From Heliopora coerulea (taxonomy: Eukaryota > Cnidaria > Anthozoa > Scleralcyonacea > Helioporidae): DNA of 64,000 nucleotides. Below the pieces are notes generated by a model, which saw only the letters and a list, made by a program, of their open reading frames with translations, searched no databases and was not told the origin of the DNA. Positions 11,101-25,226 of this stretch are shown here, piece by piece (the first letter of the stretch is position 1; every line of letters begins with the position of its first letter). Where the stretch lies: NCBI GenBank assembly GCA_030142905.1, contig JASJOG010000003.1, positions 2,478,001 through 2,542,000 on the forward strand. Reading direction: 5' to 3'. Position numbers and translations under genes: made by a program.

Positions 11101-13598
11101 TTGCAGACGAGGGCTGTAAGTGTCACAAAACAAAGTAGAACATATTTGTGTTCACTCGAGATATTGAGCCTTATGGCTGCATGGTTGGAGCTACAAAACG
11201 ATATTTACACGTTACTTCGAACACGTTACACGTTATATGATCTGCCATGTCATAATGAAAATGTCCGGCCACAGTTCTTTTCTTTCATTTGGTAACCAAT
11301 GTCTAAAAACGCTTTTACTTCTTTACCAATTTTAGTTGAACTGGAAAAACTGAAACTGTCGTTGGCAGATTTATGTGAAAATTTTAAAAGGTAACTAGGA
11401 TTTAATGTTGTCAAGATAGAAGGAAATCTGAAAATTTCACAAACTCGAAAAAGTACTTAAGTGTCTTAATTTACGTATTTTCTTCGTGTACGTTTTGGAT
11501 ATTATATTCTAAGTTCTGGTAATTATGATCTGCTTGTATTGCTAGTGCACATCGTAAGTGTTTTTACTGCTGCTTTCGTTTTACTGTTCATATTACTACA
11601 GATCGTATGTTGTATACTAGTGTATTTAGAAATATCTCTGATGATTTCTCTTCTGGAAAAAGGACCGTCCTTATACTCCTCAGAAACAAAGATTAAACTC
11701 CTTTTACCAGGCTGAAATCTTCTATATAATGCAGAGAAGGAACACTGGGATTTGATTATGATCAGTAATTATTACTACTTATGTACTTCTGCTGTTAATT
11801 CTGCAACAGATCATATTTTTACATGTGTATCAGGGTTCATCATATCGCCAGCCCGGGCGCCTGGGACAAGTTCAGGAATGTTGTCGGGCAAATGGTTCAT
11901 TCCTTAGAGTTTAAATGGCGAATAAAATTAGTATCTAAGTTTATCCTCCAAAAATAACCCGTGAACGTCTGATTGAAAAAATGGAAAATAGAAGTGCTCA
12001 GTGTTATCTTACTCTATTTGCTTTGTAAATCAACTCACATGATCCATCGTAACTCATCTAACTCTGCTATCTTATTTTGAGCGTTTTCACTTTCGCTATA
12101 TGCGGAATGTGTAGATCCCGTTCAGAAGATCCCACATTGTCAAAATCACAACTTAATGATTTTTGTAAAGCTTTTGCTGTTCATTACCAGAAAATATACT
12201 ATCATTAACGCTAACCTCAAACTCATTAAACGCAAAAATACATTCATTTTATTCAATCGACATTCACTAGCGTAGATACACAACCATTTGCATCGAAAGG
12301 CATTCTATAGCGCCAACAGATGACCATTAACACCATTCTACTATACATTAGGGATAATAAAATTTCAATTACCCAAAAGAAATATCTTTCCTAATTGAAA
12401 TTTTGTGAACCCTAATGTATAGTAGAATGGTGTTAATGGTCGTCTGTTGGCGCTATAGAATGCCCTTTGATGCAAATGGTTGTGTATCTACGCTAGTAAA
12501 TGTCGATTGAATAAAATGAATGTATTTTTGGATTAATGAGTTTGAGGTTGGCGTTAATGATAGTATATTTTCTGGTAATGAACAGCAAAAATTGTGATAA
12601 CGACTTAGCTCATTCCTTTCGCAGATAAACTCATCTCACTCAATAACTATGCTACTGAAAAAAAGTATCTAATAACATAAGTAATTATATACGTAATTCT
12701 GGCTAAAAAAGTTTCCGACAACTAGCGGTCCCCACATTTGCCGCTTCTGTTCAGCTCACCTGAAGCAGTTGACCACGATTCTGTTAACTTTCCAACGCTC
12801 ATTAACATTTATTGCTAGGGACAACTAGTTCATGTAACCCGACAAGTACTTACTGAAGAGTTTAACTAAGTCTCTTCCTCCCCCTGAATCAGTTATTAAG
12901 TGCCCAGTGTACTGCAACTGATGTAAAAATGTCTGCTGGTACAGCTTCTGCTACTCCTACTCCTGCTGTTATGTTCATGCTACTGATGCTGCTACTGCAA
13001 TTGCTACTGCCACTTTCGCTTCTACCTCGGCTACAGATACTGCTACTGCTACACTTGCTATACTACTCATCGTAATACTATAGACTGTAAATATCACTAC
13101 TTAAGTATGCTTTTTGGCTTATCAAAGTTATCATACGTGTTTTTTTCCTATATTAATGTTATATTCAGTAATTATGTGGACTTTGCAGCGTTTTTGTTTT
13201 CAAATATCACTCTAGCAACTGACATGTCTTTACATGCTACATTGTATTTGTTTGTTCAAGAGCCTTAACTAGCAAGTCAGTGGATGACATCGTTAGTCTC
13301 ACATCAAAACTGATAGAACAGGTACTTTATTGTTGATATAAGAAGTTTTTCTTGGTTGTTGATCATTTCTGGTCGTTCGTTATAGTTCTGTTTCTCCCTG
13401 TTGCAGAGCAACAAGTTGCTGAAATACTATGATTTGACGTTTATCATCGAGTCCTTAGTCGCATTGAATTCTTCGCGGCCAAATCAAACACAACATTGTC
13501 CATTTGAGGAAGTCGACCATAAAGGTAAAGGATAATTGTCCATGTTTAGATTTCATCCATTGTTCAATGGAGCATGCCATATCATGAACCATTTCTTC

Positions 13599-13635
<37 letters not shown>

Positions 13636-14828
13636 ATCATAAAAACTTTATTAAAAAAGAAGAAAAATACACAACTTACGTTTCGGGGACCGGCCCCTTC
13701 TTCAGCAGCTCACAGTTAAAGAATAGAGTCCTTATATACCTTATCGTTCTTCCTTAAATTTACATAAATTTCAAACTTCCATTACATTCAATCCCAGAGG
13801 AGTATAACATTTTAATTTTTCAATCCAAAAACCTTCCCTTGCTGTTGGATCCCTAACATCGGTAACATCAATTATTTTAACCGATAAATCTTTCATACCT
13901 ATATGCTCATTATCAAAAAAATGTGCATACAGGTGTTCCCCACAAATTCCCCTTTGTCCCCTTTCATATCGTCTCAATGAGCTCTTATGGTTATTGAACC
14001 TTAGCCTAAATGGTGTTATTGTGCTCCCCACATATTGTTTGCTACATCTCTTGCATGTTATTAAATATACCACTCCTTGAGAGTCACAATCAAAGGAATG
14101 ATTGATATGAAAAGACCGCTTCTCAACATTACCCATAAAGGTCGATCCAGTTTCAACAAATTTACAAACTTTACATCTGGCCTTTCCACAGCAAAACATT
14201 CCCTTGGACCCCTCCAAGGGAATGTTTTGCTGTGGAAAGGCCAGATGTAAAGTTTGTAAATTTGTTGAAACTGGATCGACCTTTATGGGTAATGTTGAGA
14301 AGCGGTCTTTTCATATCAATCATTCCTTTGATTGTGACTCTCAAGGAGTGGTATATTTAATAACATGCAAGAGATGTAGCAAACAATATGTGGGGAGCAC
14401 AATAACACCATTTAGGCTAAGGTTCAATAACCATAAGAGCTCATTGAGACGATATGAAAGGGGACAAAGGGGAATTTGTGGGGAACACCTGTATGCACAT
14501 TTTTTTGATAATGAGCATATAGGTATGAAAGATTTATCGGTTAAAATAATTGATGTTACCGATGTTAGGGATCCAACAGCAAGGGAAGGTTTTTGGATTG
14601 AAAAATTAAAATGTTATACTCCTCTGGGATTGAATGTAATGGAAGTTTGAAATTTATGTAAATTTAAGGAAGAACGATAAGGTATATAAGGACTCTATTC
14701 TTTAACTGTGAGCTGCTGAAGAAGGGGCCGGTCCCCGAAACGTAAGTTGTGTATTTTTCTTCTTTTTTAATAAAGTTTTTATGATGTTTATATGACGTTT
14801 AAACTTTATGTTGAGCGGGCTCGTGAAG

Positions 14829-14861
<33 letters not shown>

Positions 14862-14927
14862 TTAAATATTGAATTTCAAACACAGGTAAGTATATAAAAA
14901 AGATAAAAAAGATAAATTTACATTTAT

Positions 14928-14978
<51 letters not shown>

Positions 14979-17900
14979 TATAAATATCACAAAAAATTTG
15001 TTCTCGAAATATATATATATATATATATATATATTTCGAGAACAAATTTTTTGTGATATTTTTGACAATCTTTTGCATGGATTCCCTGCTTCGTTTGTTT
15101 TTGTTCGAAAATCTGCCGTTCTTTTTCATAATACTAAGTAGTGATTAAATTTCATATTTTTGTTTTTGTTTCCTGTATATACAAGTAATGTAAATACGTT
15201 ATATGGCATCTTGTACTCCTGCAATTTTGGAAATATCTTATTTGATAGTGGTTGAAGATTATATTTCTCTAGTAGTTGGGGTGATTTAGGGGAAGATACA
15301 CCCGCCCAGGCCACTCCCGGTAGTTACGCCACTGTTTAAAAAATTGAATTTCTAACGAGACAACCGGATAAATTCTTTCATGCCAAAACTTGAGCCCTTT
15401 TCGTTCACTAGGCCCTGTATTCGTTTACCCTGACAGATGTGACCGTGCTTTTTGCAAATTTCCTGATACATAATTAACGAAAGAATGGGGAAATTTCATT
15501 ACATATGTTTTTACAAGCTTTACATGGGAGAATTTTTTATGTAAAATAACACATGGTGTGTAACCCGCATTATCTATATTTTAATAAAATTTCATTACAT
15601 CTTTCAAAGAAGACTCCTGGCATATAAAGATTCTAAATTAATTTACAAGAGGAAGTAAATAAAATTCATTGTTCTATCCGATAGAAGATACATTATGTAG
15701 TATTTAGAGCTTGTTTACTCCAGTGTGCGAGGAAAAATTCCATACCTTCTGTTTGCCATAATTTGTTGTCTTGGAGCTGTATAAAAACAATATTACTTTT
15801 TTGGTGCCACGATTTCTTACTGTTTATAGATCTTCTGGGAACATCTGTAGATTCTTTATCTTCTGATGGACCCGAAAGCCAGGTTTGTTGCAGTTTGCTA
15901 AATTTTCACGACATCATGCTTCATTTTTATCATGGAGGTAAATTGCTAAACCTGCTGATGATTATGATATTGAAGACGTTAATGGTATGATTGTCATGAA
16001 CATTAAGAATAACGATGGATGGACAATCAGTGTTTTATCGAAACTCCAATTTTGCAGGAAAATTTTCCTTCCTTGACCAATGCAGATACTATTATGTGGT
16101 AGAAAAAATTTAATACATATGACAAGTTTCTCCCTGGAAACTCAATACATTTTACCGTGATAGTACTGATGTCATTGCAGAATTGCATGTCAGCTCTACG
16201 GTTCATTTAAAATTTCTTTCGAGTAGGTTACATAAAAGCAAGTCTCATGCCCATCCTACTTTATGATCACGAGTATTAAATGAAATATAACTTGGACTGA
16301 CATTTTTAGGTTTTTCAGGCTTCAATTAGTGGATTATATCTAAATCTGACTGCAATAGTTTTCAAGAGAAATATTTGCGCAATTGAAATTTTGTTATCCC
16401 TAATGTATAGTGTAATGGTGTTAATGGTCGTCTGTTTGTGCTTTAAAATGCCCTTCGATGCAAATGGTTGCGTATCTACGCCAGTGAAAGTCGATTGAAT
16501 AAAATGAATGTATTTTTGCGTTAATGAGTTTGAGTTTGACGTTAATGATGGCATGATTTCTTGTAATGAACAGCAGAAGGTGTATGTACGTAAAATGTTA
16601 AAATCATTACTATTTAAACTAATAAATGAAAATTAGTTCAGTAATTATTAATAACCTAGTTTAAGAATTAATAAAATATTAATTTTGCTAATTTTAAAAG
16701 TCTCACTAAACCGCAAAGCATTGTCTAAAAACAATTGACATTAAAATGTTGCGTAGAAAAATCATGCATTACAAAATTTTTGTTTAACTGAGACATTTGA
16801 TGCCCTCTGATACTTCACTGCTTTGGTATTATAGTATATTTTCTGGTAATGAACAGCAAAAGGTGTAAATCACGTAATAAATCATTGCTAAATAGATTTT
16901 GTTTCACTTTTTATTTGTAGGTGCTTCGCGCAACTATCGAGAGATCGATGGAGGAGGTTTCGTCACATGTTACTAAGTTATCTAGGGAAGGCCAGGAACC
17001 ATCTGATGGTAAGATTTTGTTCACACTATGCCATCTCGATAGACAGTGTAACTGTAGTATATCGTTACGTTCATCCGAAGCCATGTGAATCCCTGGACAA
17101 TCTGTCGAGTTTCTTACGATTCTGAAACTTCTCAAATAGCTTAACCTCTCATAAATGGCGGGAAATATAAAAGTTTAACGTTACTCTAATCTAATGAAAC
17201 GCCGGCAATGATATTATTAAAACGTACAAATTTCTTTGAGGAAGTTGATTTACGAGTTTGTTGGCGCATTATTGCCCTAACTTGCTTTCATGCGTGTCTT
17301 GTTATACCTATCTAATTGCTGACGGTGTAGTGACAACCAAGATTAATTTCACCAAACATTAAAAATCGTTTGGTCAGGCCAAAGAAAATCGAGTCGAGAC
17401 TCTGAAGTGAAGCTAAAAAATAATAGCACTAACAGTGACAAGATGCAACAAACCGTCTATTTTCATGTTTCATCGTCTCGTAATGGTTATGAAATTGTTT
17501 CGGTTACTGTGATGATTTCTCATATTTTTGGTCTATCTTTTACACGCAACAATCATTTGTAAAGACTTTTTTAAGTTTCTTTATTCTTGAACTAGGTTGC
17601 TTTCAGTTGCGCGATGTTTTGGAAGTTATATGCAACTTCCGTCTATAGGTGTGGTGAATGTATAGAATGCTTGGTAGTTTAAATAAACCATCAGGGGGAT
17701 GAATATCTGTCCACTCGGCTATGAACCTGCACCACATCACCAAAATTCTACAGACTACCCGAAATCTCGCTCCCCAACATTAAACCCCGCGCGAAGATCA
17801 AATCCACAGGCTTTCCGCTCCCAATCTTCCTCCACACAGGTGTCTTCGCGACTCCCACCTCGTCCTACATCTAAACCACCAAGAAGATTTGTCGGGTGCT

Positions 17901-20900
17901 AAAGTTGCTACCCGTGACTTAACATTATTTACGTGCTCATAAGCTTAGTACGAATGCTCATTCGTTTAGTTCCAAGGGTCGTGCGTGAGGTTTCGAACTT
18001 ACGATGGTAGTATGGATGATTTCAGTTGTCATTCATGGTGTTCCCTTGCACGTATGGTTTCATTAGTCATACGTATAGTTCTAAGGTTTGTTTGTTGTTC
18101 TAGGGGTAGTACGTATAATTCCAGTCGTCATTCGTGTAATCTAATTGTCATAAATATAAGTGATCATACTCAGTGGTAGTGTGCATGTTTCCAGTGGTTG
18201 TACGCATGATTTCAGTGCTTATACTTATGCTTCCAATGGTCACGCGGCTCTAGAGTTCATACGTGTGGTTAAAAAGGTTGTATGTGAAGTTCCAATGATC
18301 AAACCGGTGGTCGTACTTATGGCTACCGTCGTCACACTTACGATTCCAGCGGTCATATGTATAGCTCCAAATGTCATAGGTACGTTCTGGAGGTCATTTA
18401 TAAGGCTCCTGTGCCTATATGTTTGATTCCAATGATCTGTGGTATATTTGCACTGGACAAGCACATGGTCCTAGAGGTCGTGCGTGAGGTTCCAGTGGTT
18501 CTGATTTTCATACGTACCGTGTTTCCGGCCGTCATATATATAACTTTATTGTCTGTAAGTATAATTCCACAGGTCATACTTACGATATTCGTGGTCGTAC
18601 TTGCAATTTCAGTAGTTTTTTTTCTAGATTCCAGTAGCTACATTAATAGTTTCTTAGCCTATGGGTATGATTTCTGTAGTACTTATTTTGGCATTGATAA
18701 CATATCTAGTTCCATTGACCATTCTTCTCGTCCAAATGGTCATATGTATGGATCCGATGACTTTTCGAGGCATTATTGACCAAAGTGGAGGTGGATACTG
18801 GTGGATTGCGGTGAGATAAATTTCTACACTATCCACCGACACTGAGGTGAATAATTGTTCTATAAACCACACAAATGAAATAACAAACTCGATTCAGTAT
18901 CAGCATATGACTAATTTACATCGATAGATACTAAAAGAAAGATCAGTCACAAAAATAATTAATAAAAGTGGTCCGAGAACAGAGCCCTGAGGTACGCCCA
19001 AAGAAAGATCTAGATGGTCTGATAATGATCCATCAACGGATACAACTTGCAATCTGTTCTGCAAATAGTTATCAAACCAGTCAAGTGCAGTTCCTCTAAT
19101 ACCAACCTTGTCTCCCTTACTGGAACAAAACGAGAAGTTATTTGTTCCTCCGATATTCAGAAATAGATTAGCCAATCTTGGTGCTCGAAAAGTGTTGTTT
19201 AGTTATTTGTGTCGCATTAAGCAAGATAAAGCGAGGTAGAGTAACCAATCAGATAATGCTAGAATGGACATTGCGATTTTATTATATCCTAGTTCTGGTT
19301 ATAACATGTCACGTCAAATGTATACGTTGCCGGAATGAAAACTAATTGTACTTTTTTATCTTAAGGAATGTTTTCCTCCCTGAGACAAATAATTGGCGAC
19401 CTATCACGCGGCATGCATGCGCTTATCAAGGAATTCAATTTAGGAATGATATTCGTTTTACTTCAGGTACGTGGGGGTCAGAAACGCTTTTCTTCATAAA
19501 GCTATTTATTTTTATGCTATATTTTTATGTCTTGTGGTGTTTTTTTTATGGAAAACTTTACCAACTTTGTGTTTAGGAAGAGTCACGTCACGCACAGGTC
19601 ATGCAGGTTCTGCGTCAACGTCGGGACATTTCTTTGTCACAAGCCGTAAGTTCTTTGACAACTGTCAGTTCCTTTGATAACATTTGCTAAATACAACTGT
19701 CAGCACGTTGTTAATAGTCGCCTTGTATACAGCGTGTTGCAGGTTTTGTAGATCCCTGTTCGCGAAATGTACGTGGAGATATTCTAATTATAAATCATGG
19801 GATGCACGTGAGTTGACTGAGCGACTTCATGTGCAAACCACCATAGACTGGTCGGTACGATGCGATCATTCCAAATGCAAACCAATATACCTACAACCTG
19901 CTTGACTTTTAATGTAATGGTGTCGCCTTAACGGCATATAAATCATGGGATATACAGATAAAAAAACTACTGAATAAAAAGAACTGTTGTGACAGGGCCA
20001 AAGAAGTGAAACTTCAAAAGCCAGGAAGTGCCATAAGTTAATCAAAAAAAGAAACCACGATCCCACTTAGACGAACAATTAATATGAATTTTCTATGCCA
20101 AAATCTTGAATCATTTATTTTTTAACTTGTATCTTTTGGTTTTATAACGTAGCCACGTAGGTCAATGTTAATATCAACTGATTAACATACTTTTGAAGAT
20201 GAAAGATAATTTGATTGTTGATAATTGCGAACTATGTCAAACATTTATGTTAGCTGTTTCGATAGTTCTAGTTCTCCATGCGATAAAATAAGCGTTCGTT
20301 ATGGCATGGTACTCAGAACAAGTCTGTTCGAAACTAGTCATGGCACTGAATTCATTTACCAATTGTCAAATTTTTGAGAAAGTTGGAGAAAAACAAACAT
20401 TCTGCCTTTCTTGAGGATTCAAACACGACCCAATCACTGCATCACTGACCACAGAAACGTGCCACAGACCATTTAGGGAAGATCTTCATTGTTTTCGATT
20501 TATAATGGTGCAAGTACCGTAGACACAAAAAACGCAAGACGAAATACAACCCAAAACATAACACTAAAGGTTAGCATTTTTGTTTATTTTTATTTAATTA
20601 ATATCAATAAAATTACCAGTATAAGCCTTGTGAATAACCAAACGTAGTTTGACCATACCATGGCTTAAAAAAGTTTTCAACTTAACTTGAAAAGTTACTG
20701 CATATGAACCAAATCTTCGACACTTTGATCCATCTTTCCTTCGTCAGGGGTGACCATTGTGTAGATGAGATGCCATTTATATATCGTCATACCACGTAGT
20801 TCTTTGAGGGTATACAAATAGAACCTGTTGTTGTAAATAATTCTGATGTATGTGCGTGGTTCGAAGTTACGCCAGACGATATGTGAACATTCCTCAAGCT

Positions 20901-23900
20901 CAAGTCGATCGAAAGTGTTTCTGAAGATTTGAGCGTGTTCGTCCGTTTTTTTTGTTTTTTTTATTTTGTATCCATGTTTGAATTAAACTAGAGTGCAAGT
21001 GAGAAACCGTGAACACGAAATATTCTGCTGTATCCTGGTTTATGTCTGTAGCTTTCTTGTAATTCAGTTTTTCGGAAACTGTTGTTGATCACAGGTTACT
21101 GCTCTTATCTGTGGATTTGAGGCCAAAATTTATACCTCCCTGGGCAATGCGACCTTTATGAAACAGCTTTGTGAAATTGGTGTCTTGGCTGAATTCGAAT
21201 GTCTTCTTAGTACATACGGTAAGTATTGCCTAATTATCTGGGTTAGTGTAAATTTGTAATAAAAAATTTCATACTAAAGGTTCTGAAGAATGTTTTGTTC
21301 CTAACTTCCACGCTTGCACCCATGATTTGATGAACCTAAACTTGCAGGTGATGAAATGGGAATGCTGGAGGACATGTCTACTGCGATACAAGATCTTTCG
21401 TCTGTTAAGTTTAAGGTAGACCATAACCATAAGTTATATACAAATATGTTGAGCAAATATAAAATTGCTTGAGTGTCTCTGTGCTGTGATAGAAGCATGA
21501 ATGACGTCATTTCAACTGGGAATTATACATATTGGAATCCCACATAACCTAAAATCGATCCTGCAATAGACTGGACAAATGTCTTTTGCGTGATTGAAAT
21601 ATTATTCTCCCAAATGAATAGTGGAATGGTGTTAATGGTTGTCAGTTGGTATTATTGAATGCCCTTTGATGTAAATGGTTGCATATCGATGCTAATGAAT
21701 GTTACTTTTTATGCAAAAAATTTTAATTAAACATAGCAAAACCGTAAATGAATGCCGATTCAATAAAATGAATGTGTTTTCGTGTTAATGAATTTGAGGT
21801 TGACATTAATGATAGTATATTTTCTGGTAATGAACAGCAAAAGGTGTATTCAACCTTGATGTACTGTTTAATTTTATTACTATGCCACCTGACTATTCTT
21901 TAATTCTCTGAGACAAGATTATGCCTCAGACGCGCAACCAGGGATCTCGAAGGGCAAAGGTCGAAAGATAATGTCGATGCACTATCAGAACAATTTTCGA
22001 TATTTCAAGCGCCCTAGATCAACGTGGCATTCGTAAATGGTCAAAAACTTTCGCTAACAGGCCATAAAAGTACAGGAGTCGTGACCCCCTCATCCTTGTA
22101 CACTAGCTGCGCCCCGGTGTCTTTTGTATTCACCTTTATATCTGTTCATTCTCTTCTTCCACTACCTCTACGACTAAATATTTCTAAAACAACTGTGCAA
22201 AAGTAGTGGTAGTGTTTCCCCAGCTACTCCATAACATGTTGTAACCTCCTGGCAACAATATACGGTTCTTTTTTAGTTTGCTTGTTCTGATACTGACGTT
22301 ATTCCTCATGTAACAGGAACAAGGTAATATTGCTTTGAATTAGCTCGAATTGACTGAACAACATATATCAAAAAACTGGATAGAACTTAATTTAGGAGAG
22401 ATTAATTTTCACAAATAGACATGTTTTCCAACTGCTACGAAGTAGGGCAAGATGAGAACTGTTAGAATCACTCTCAGAGTAATATAAAGAGAAAGTTTCA
22501 TGATTAACTGCTACTCTACAAGGTCACCTTGTTGGGCAGAGTGACCTTTCAAACAAGGACACTTTATTGCTATGTAAACGGGCCTTACAGTAACATGGAC
22601 CAACTAATACAGACTTTTCTACACCCATGTAAGTGCCATTATCTGGCAGTTGCATTGTAGTCACTATTTTAAAATTTAATCTGCAGGACAAACATTCAAG
22701 TCACCATACTTTTGGAGACAGAATATTTTTGCCATTTACCTAAAGAACTACAAGAAGGCAAACCAGTCCACATCATTCCTGTCCTTTTTACTCAGGGAAT
22801 CAATGAACATGCGACACTGGCTGAAAGGTAACGAGACTGGTTCTCTACATTATTCTTCTGTATAATCGTTCTTTTCCAGTTTGGTCAGTATTACCTTGCT
22901 TTGTATTTGTATTGTGTATTGTAACTATTGTAGATTTGGTGACACTTCACTGCAAGAAACAATTAACGATGAAAATTTCAGTTATTTAACCTTCTACTAT
23001 GAAAAGTTCCGCGAAAAGTTCACAGAAGAAGGTCAGTTTCTTTGTTCAAATCATAACCTGATTATTCCTTTGGTGATTAAGCAGTATATATCACATATCC
23101 TGTCGCTGTCGTTTGTTCGTTGGCTCGTTCACTCACCCAGTGCACTTTCATATTTCTGGTTGATTTGTTTAATTGTTAATTTTATTTCGAGACACGTTCT
23201 CTGACTAAATTTTATTAAAACACAACCTTTCGACTACCTAACTGTAGCCTTCGACAGGCAAGAGTGAGTTCACTCTTGCCTGTCGAAGACTACAGTTTGG
23301 TAGTCGAAAGCCTGTGTTTTAATAAAATTTAGTCAGAGAACGTGTCTCAAAATTAATCATGTCTCAACCTGGCTGCGCAATCTCCATAATTTTATTTCGT
23401 CTGCACTGTAAACCCATCATGATGAACTCCGATTTAACAAAGCTTTCAATAGTTTTGGGCCTGGCTGTAGTTAGTAAATTGCATGGATTTAAAATCCAAT
23501 TTAACGAACCCAGTTATAAGGAAATTTCTGGTCGTTACGAATACAATTTTGAGTCTCGTTTGCTGGACCCACTCCGGTGCAACGAATAATTGTCTTGCAT
23601 GGATCAACTTCATAACATTTTTTCTTTTTGAAGTAAGACGTTAGTACAAAGTAAGGTGTCATCAACGAGAACATCTTGCTTTGAATAAAAGGGCAGTTTC
23701 AATCCCAAATGAAACACAGACTTGATATCGTTTGAATTTGTCAGTCAGATCTCCAATGTAATGAATATTTCGATGTTTGAGGAGAAATTCGTTATATCGA
23801 AGATTTTTTGACAAGCTTCCACCCTCTTACAAGACTAATTTTCCTTAACGTTAGGTCATGTGATATTACCAGCTTTTGCTGCATTTCATTTATTTTTATC

Positions 23901-25170
23901 TATTTTTCTTGTTTGATGATATCTTATTTTCTTTTCGTGTTATTTTGATCAAGGGGGGATGACACCTCCATAAGATCAAAAATATGAAAAAACACCTTCG
24001 AAAGCTATTTAAATAAACGTATAAAGAGAGACTTTTTAAAATTTGTTTAGTAAACGAGTAGTAATTCTTTATCGGGATTAAAACACCCGACTGTAGCCTG
24101 GTGTTTAAAATTCAATGAAGCCCCAGCTCGATAATGAAATAATAATAAAGCCATTGCTCGTTTGTAAAACATTTAAAACATTTAGTTTTGCTGTGAGACA
24201 CTTTCATGGCGATGTTCTTCACGATGTTTTTCATTTTAGACAGTTTTTTTTAATCTATCAACTCAGTTGATGGTTGACCATTATCAATAATTTAAAATAA
24301 CTGATGTTGTTAGCTTGATCAAAGCGAATAATTAGGAATTCAGTGCATTTTGCTGCTTGGTGTGTCAAATTATGGTATGAGTTATATCGTTTAAGTAGAA
24401 AGAAGTTTTGATTGATTAGAATTATGAGAACAACTATTCGAAAAGTGTTGGTTTGCATGGTTATTTATTTCATTCCTTCGATCTTATTTCAGTGTAACTA
24501 CAATTTTTAAGACTACATATGTAATGTCGGGTTAATGTCTTTCATGTTCTAAAAATGGAAACGGTTAGTGTAAAGCGACATCACTATCCTCAAATTCATA
24601 GTGTCATCCCTCCTTGATCTGTCATGAATTATCAGTACAGCCATATATTTGTATAAATATTCCTAAAATTCATAATAGGAAAGTAGAAAAGAAAATCATA
24701 ACTGTGTCGGGTCTTGATATGTTTTAAAGACACATGTAACTTTATATGTGAAGAACAAGTTCATTTCTTTCGTCTTACAACAGATAAATTTCCAAACTTT
24801 CTTCGCGAATTAGCGTATTAGGAGGTTCATTTTAGAAGACATCTTAACTCGCAGTACGTGCTTTATCGGATCTAAAACACTTGGCTATAGCCTTGTGGTT
24901 TAAATCCCGGTAAAGTACTCCTGCTCGGCTTTTTAATATTACATATACATATATATATATATATATGAAAATATAGAGCGCTCTACCAGTAACGGTATTG
25001 AGCGCTCTATATTTTCATTCCAACGCTGTAACCTTCGTGGTACTCATCATTGGTATATATATATATATAAAACTTCAAAAAACCAGCAAAACCAAGAACT
25101 TAAAACAATATAAACCATCACTATAAGTTCAATCTTTATTTTATAAAATAAATATTGAACTTATACTGAT

Positions 25171-25226
<56 letters not shown>

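Larger units (their letters stand above)
13631..14790. mobile_element. Head-to-head Penelope-like 3' fragments forming a 1.16 kb palindrome
   Basis: The sequence is almost perfectly self-complementary about 14209-14212 (CCCC). Each arm of about 580 bases holds the 3' end of a Penelope-like element: the GIY-YIG endonuclease coding end, an untranslated tail, and the CTGAAGA...GAAACG terminal hairpin. Penelope elements are known for inverted and partial-copy arrangements. The two arms appear identical in the coding part, so the event is recent. The outer ends run into (TA)n arrays, consistent with insertion at an AT microsatellite. Confidence 0.8.

Noticed and set aside
14862..15129. IYIYIY-rich ORFs
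   Set aside because: They are translations of TA microsatellites.
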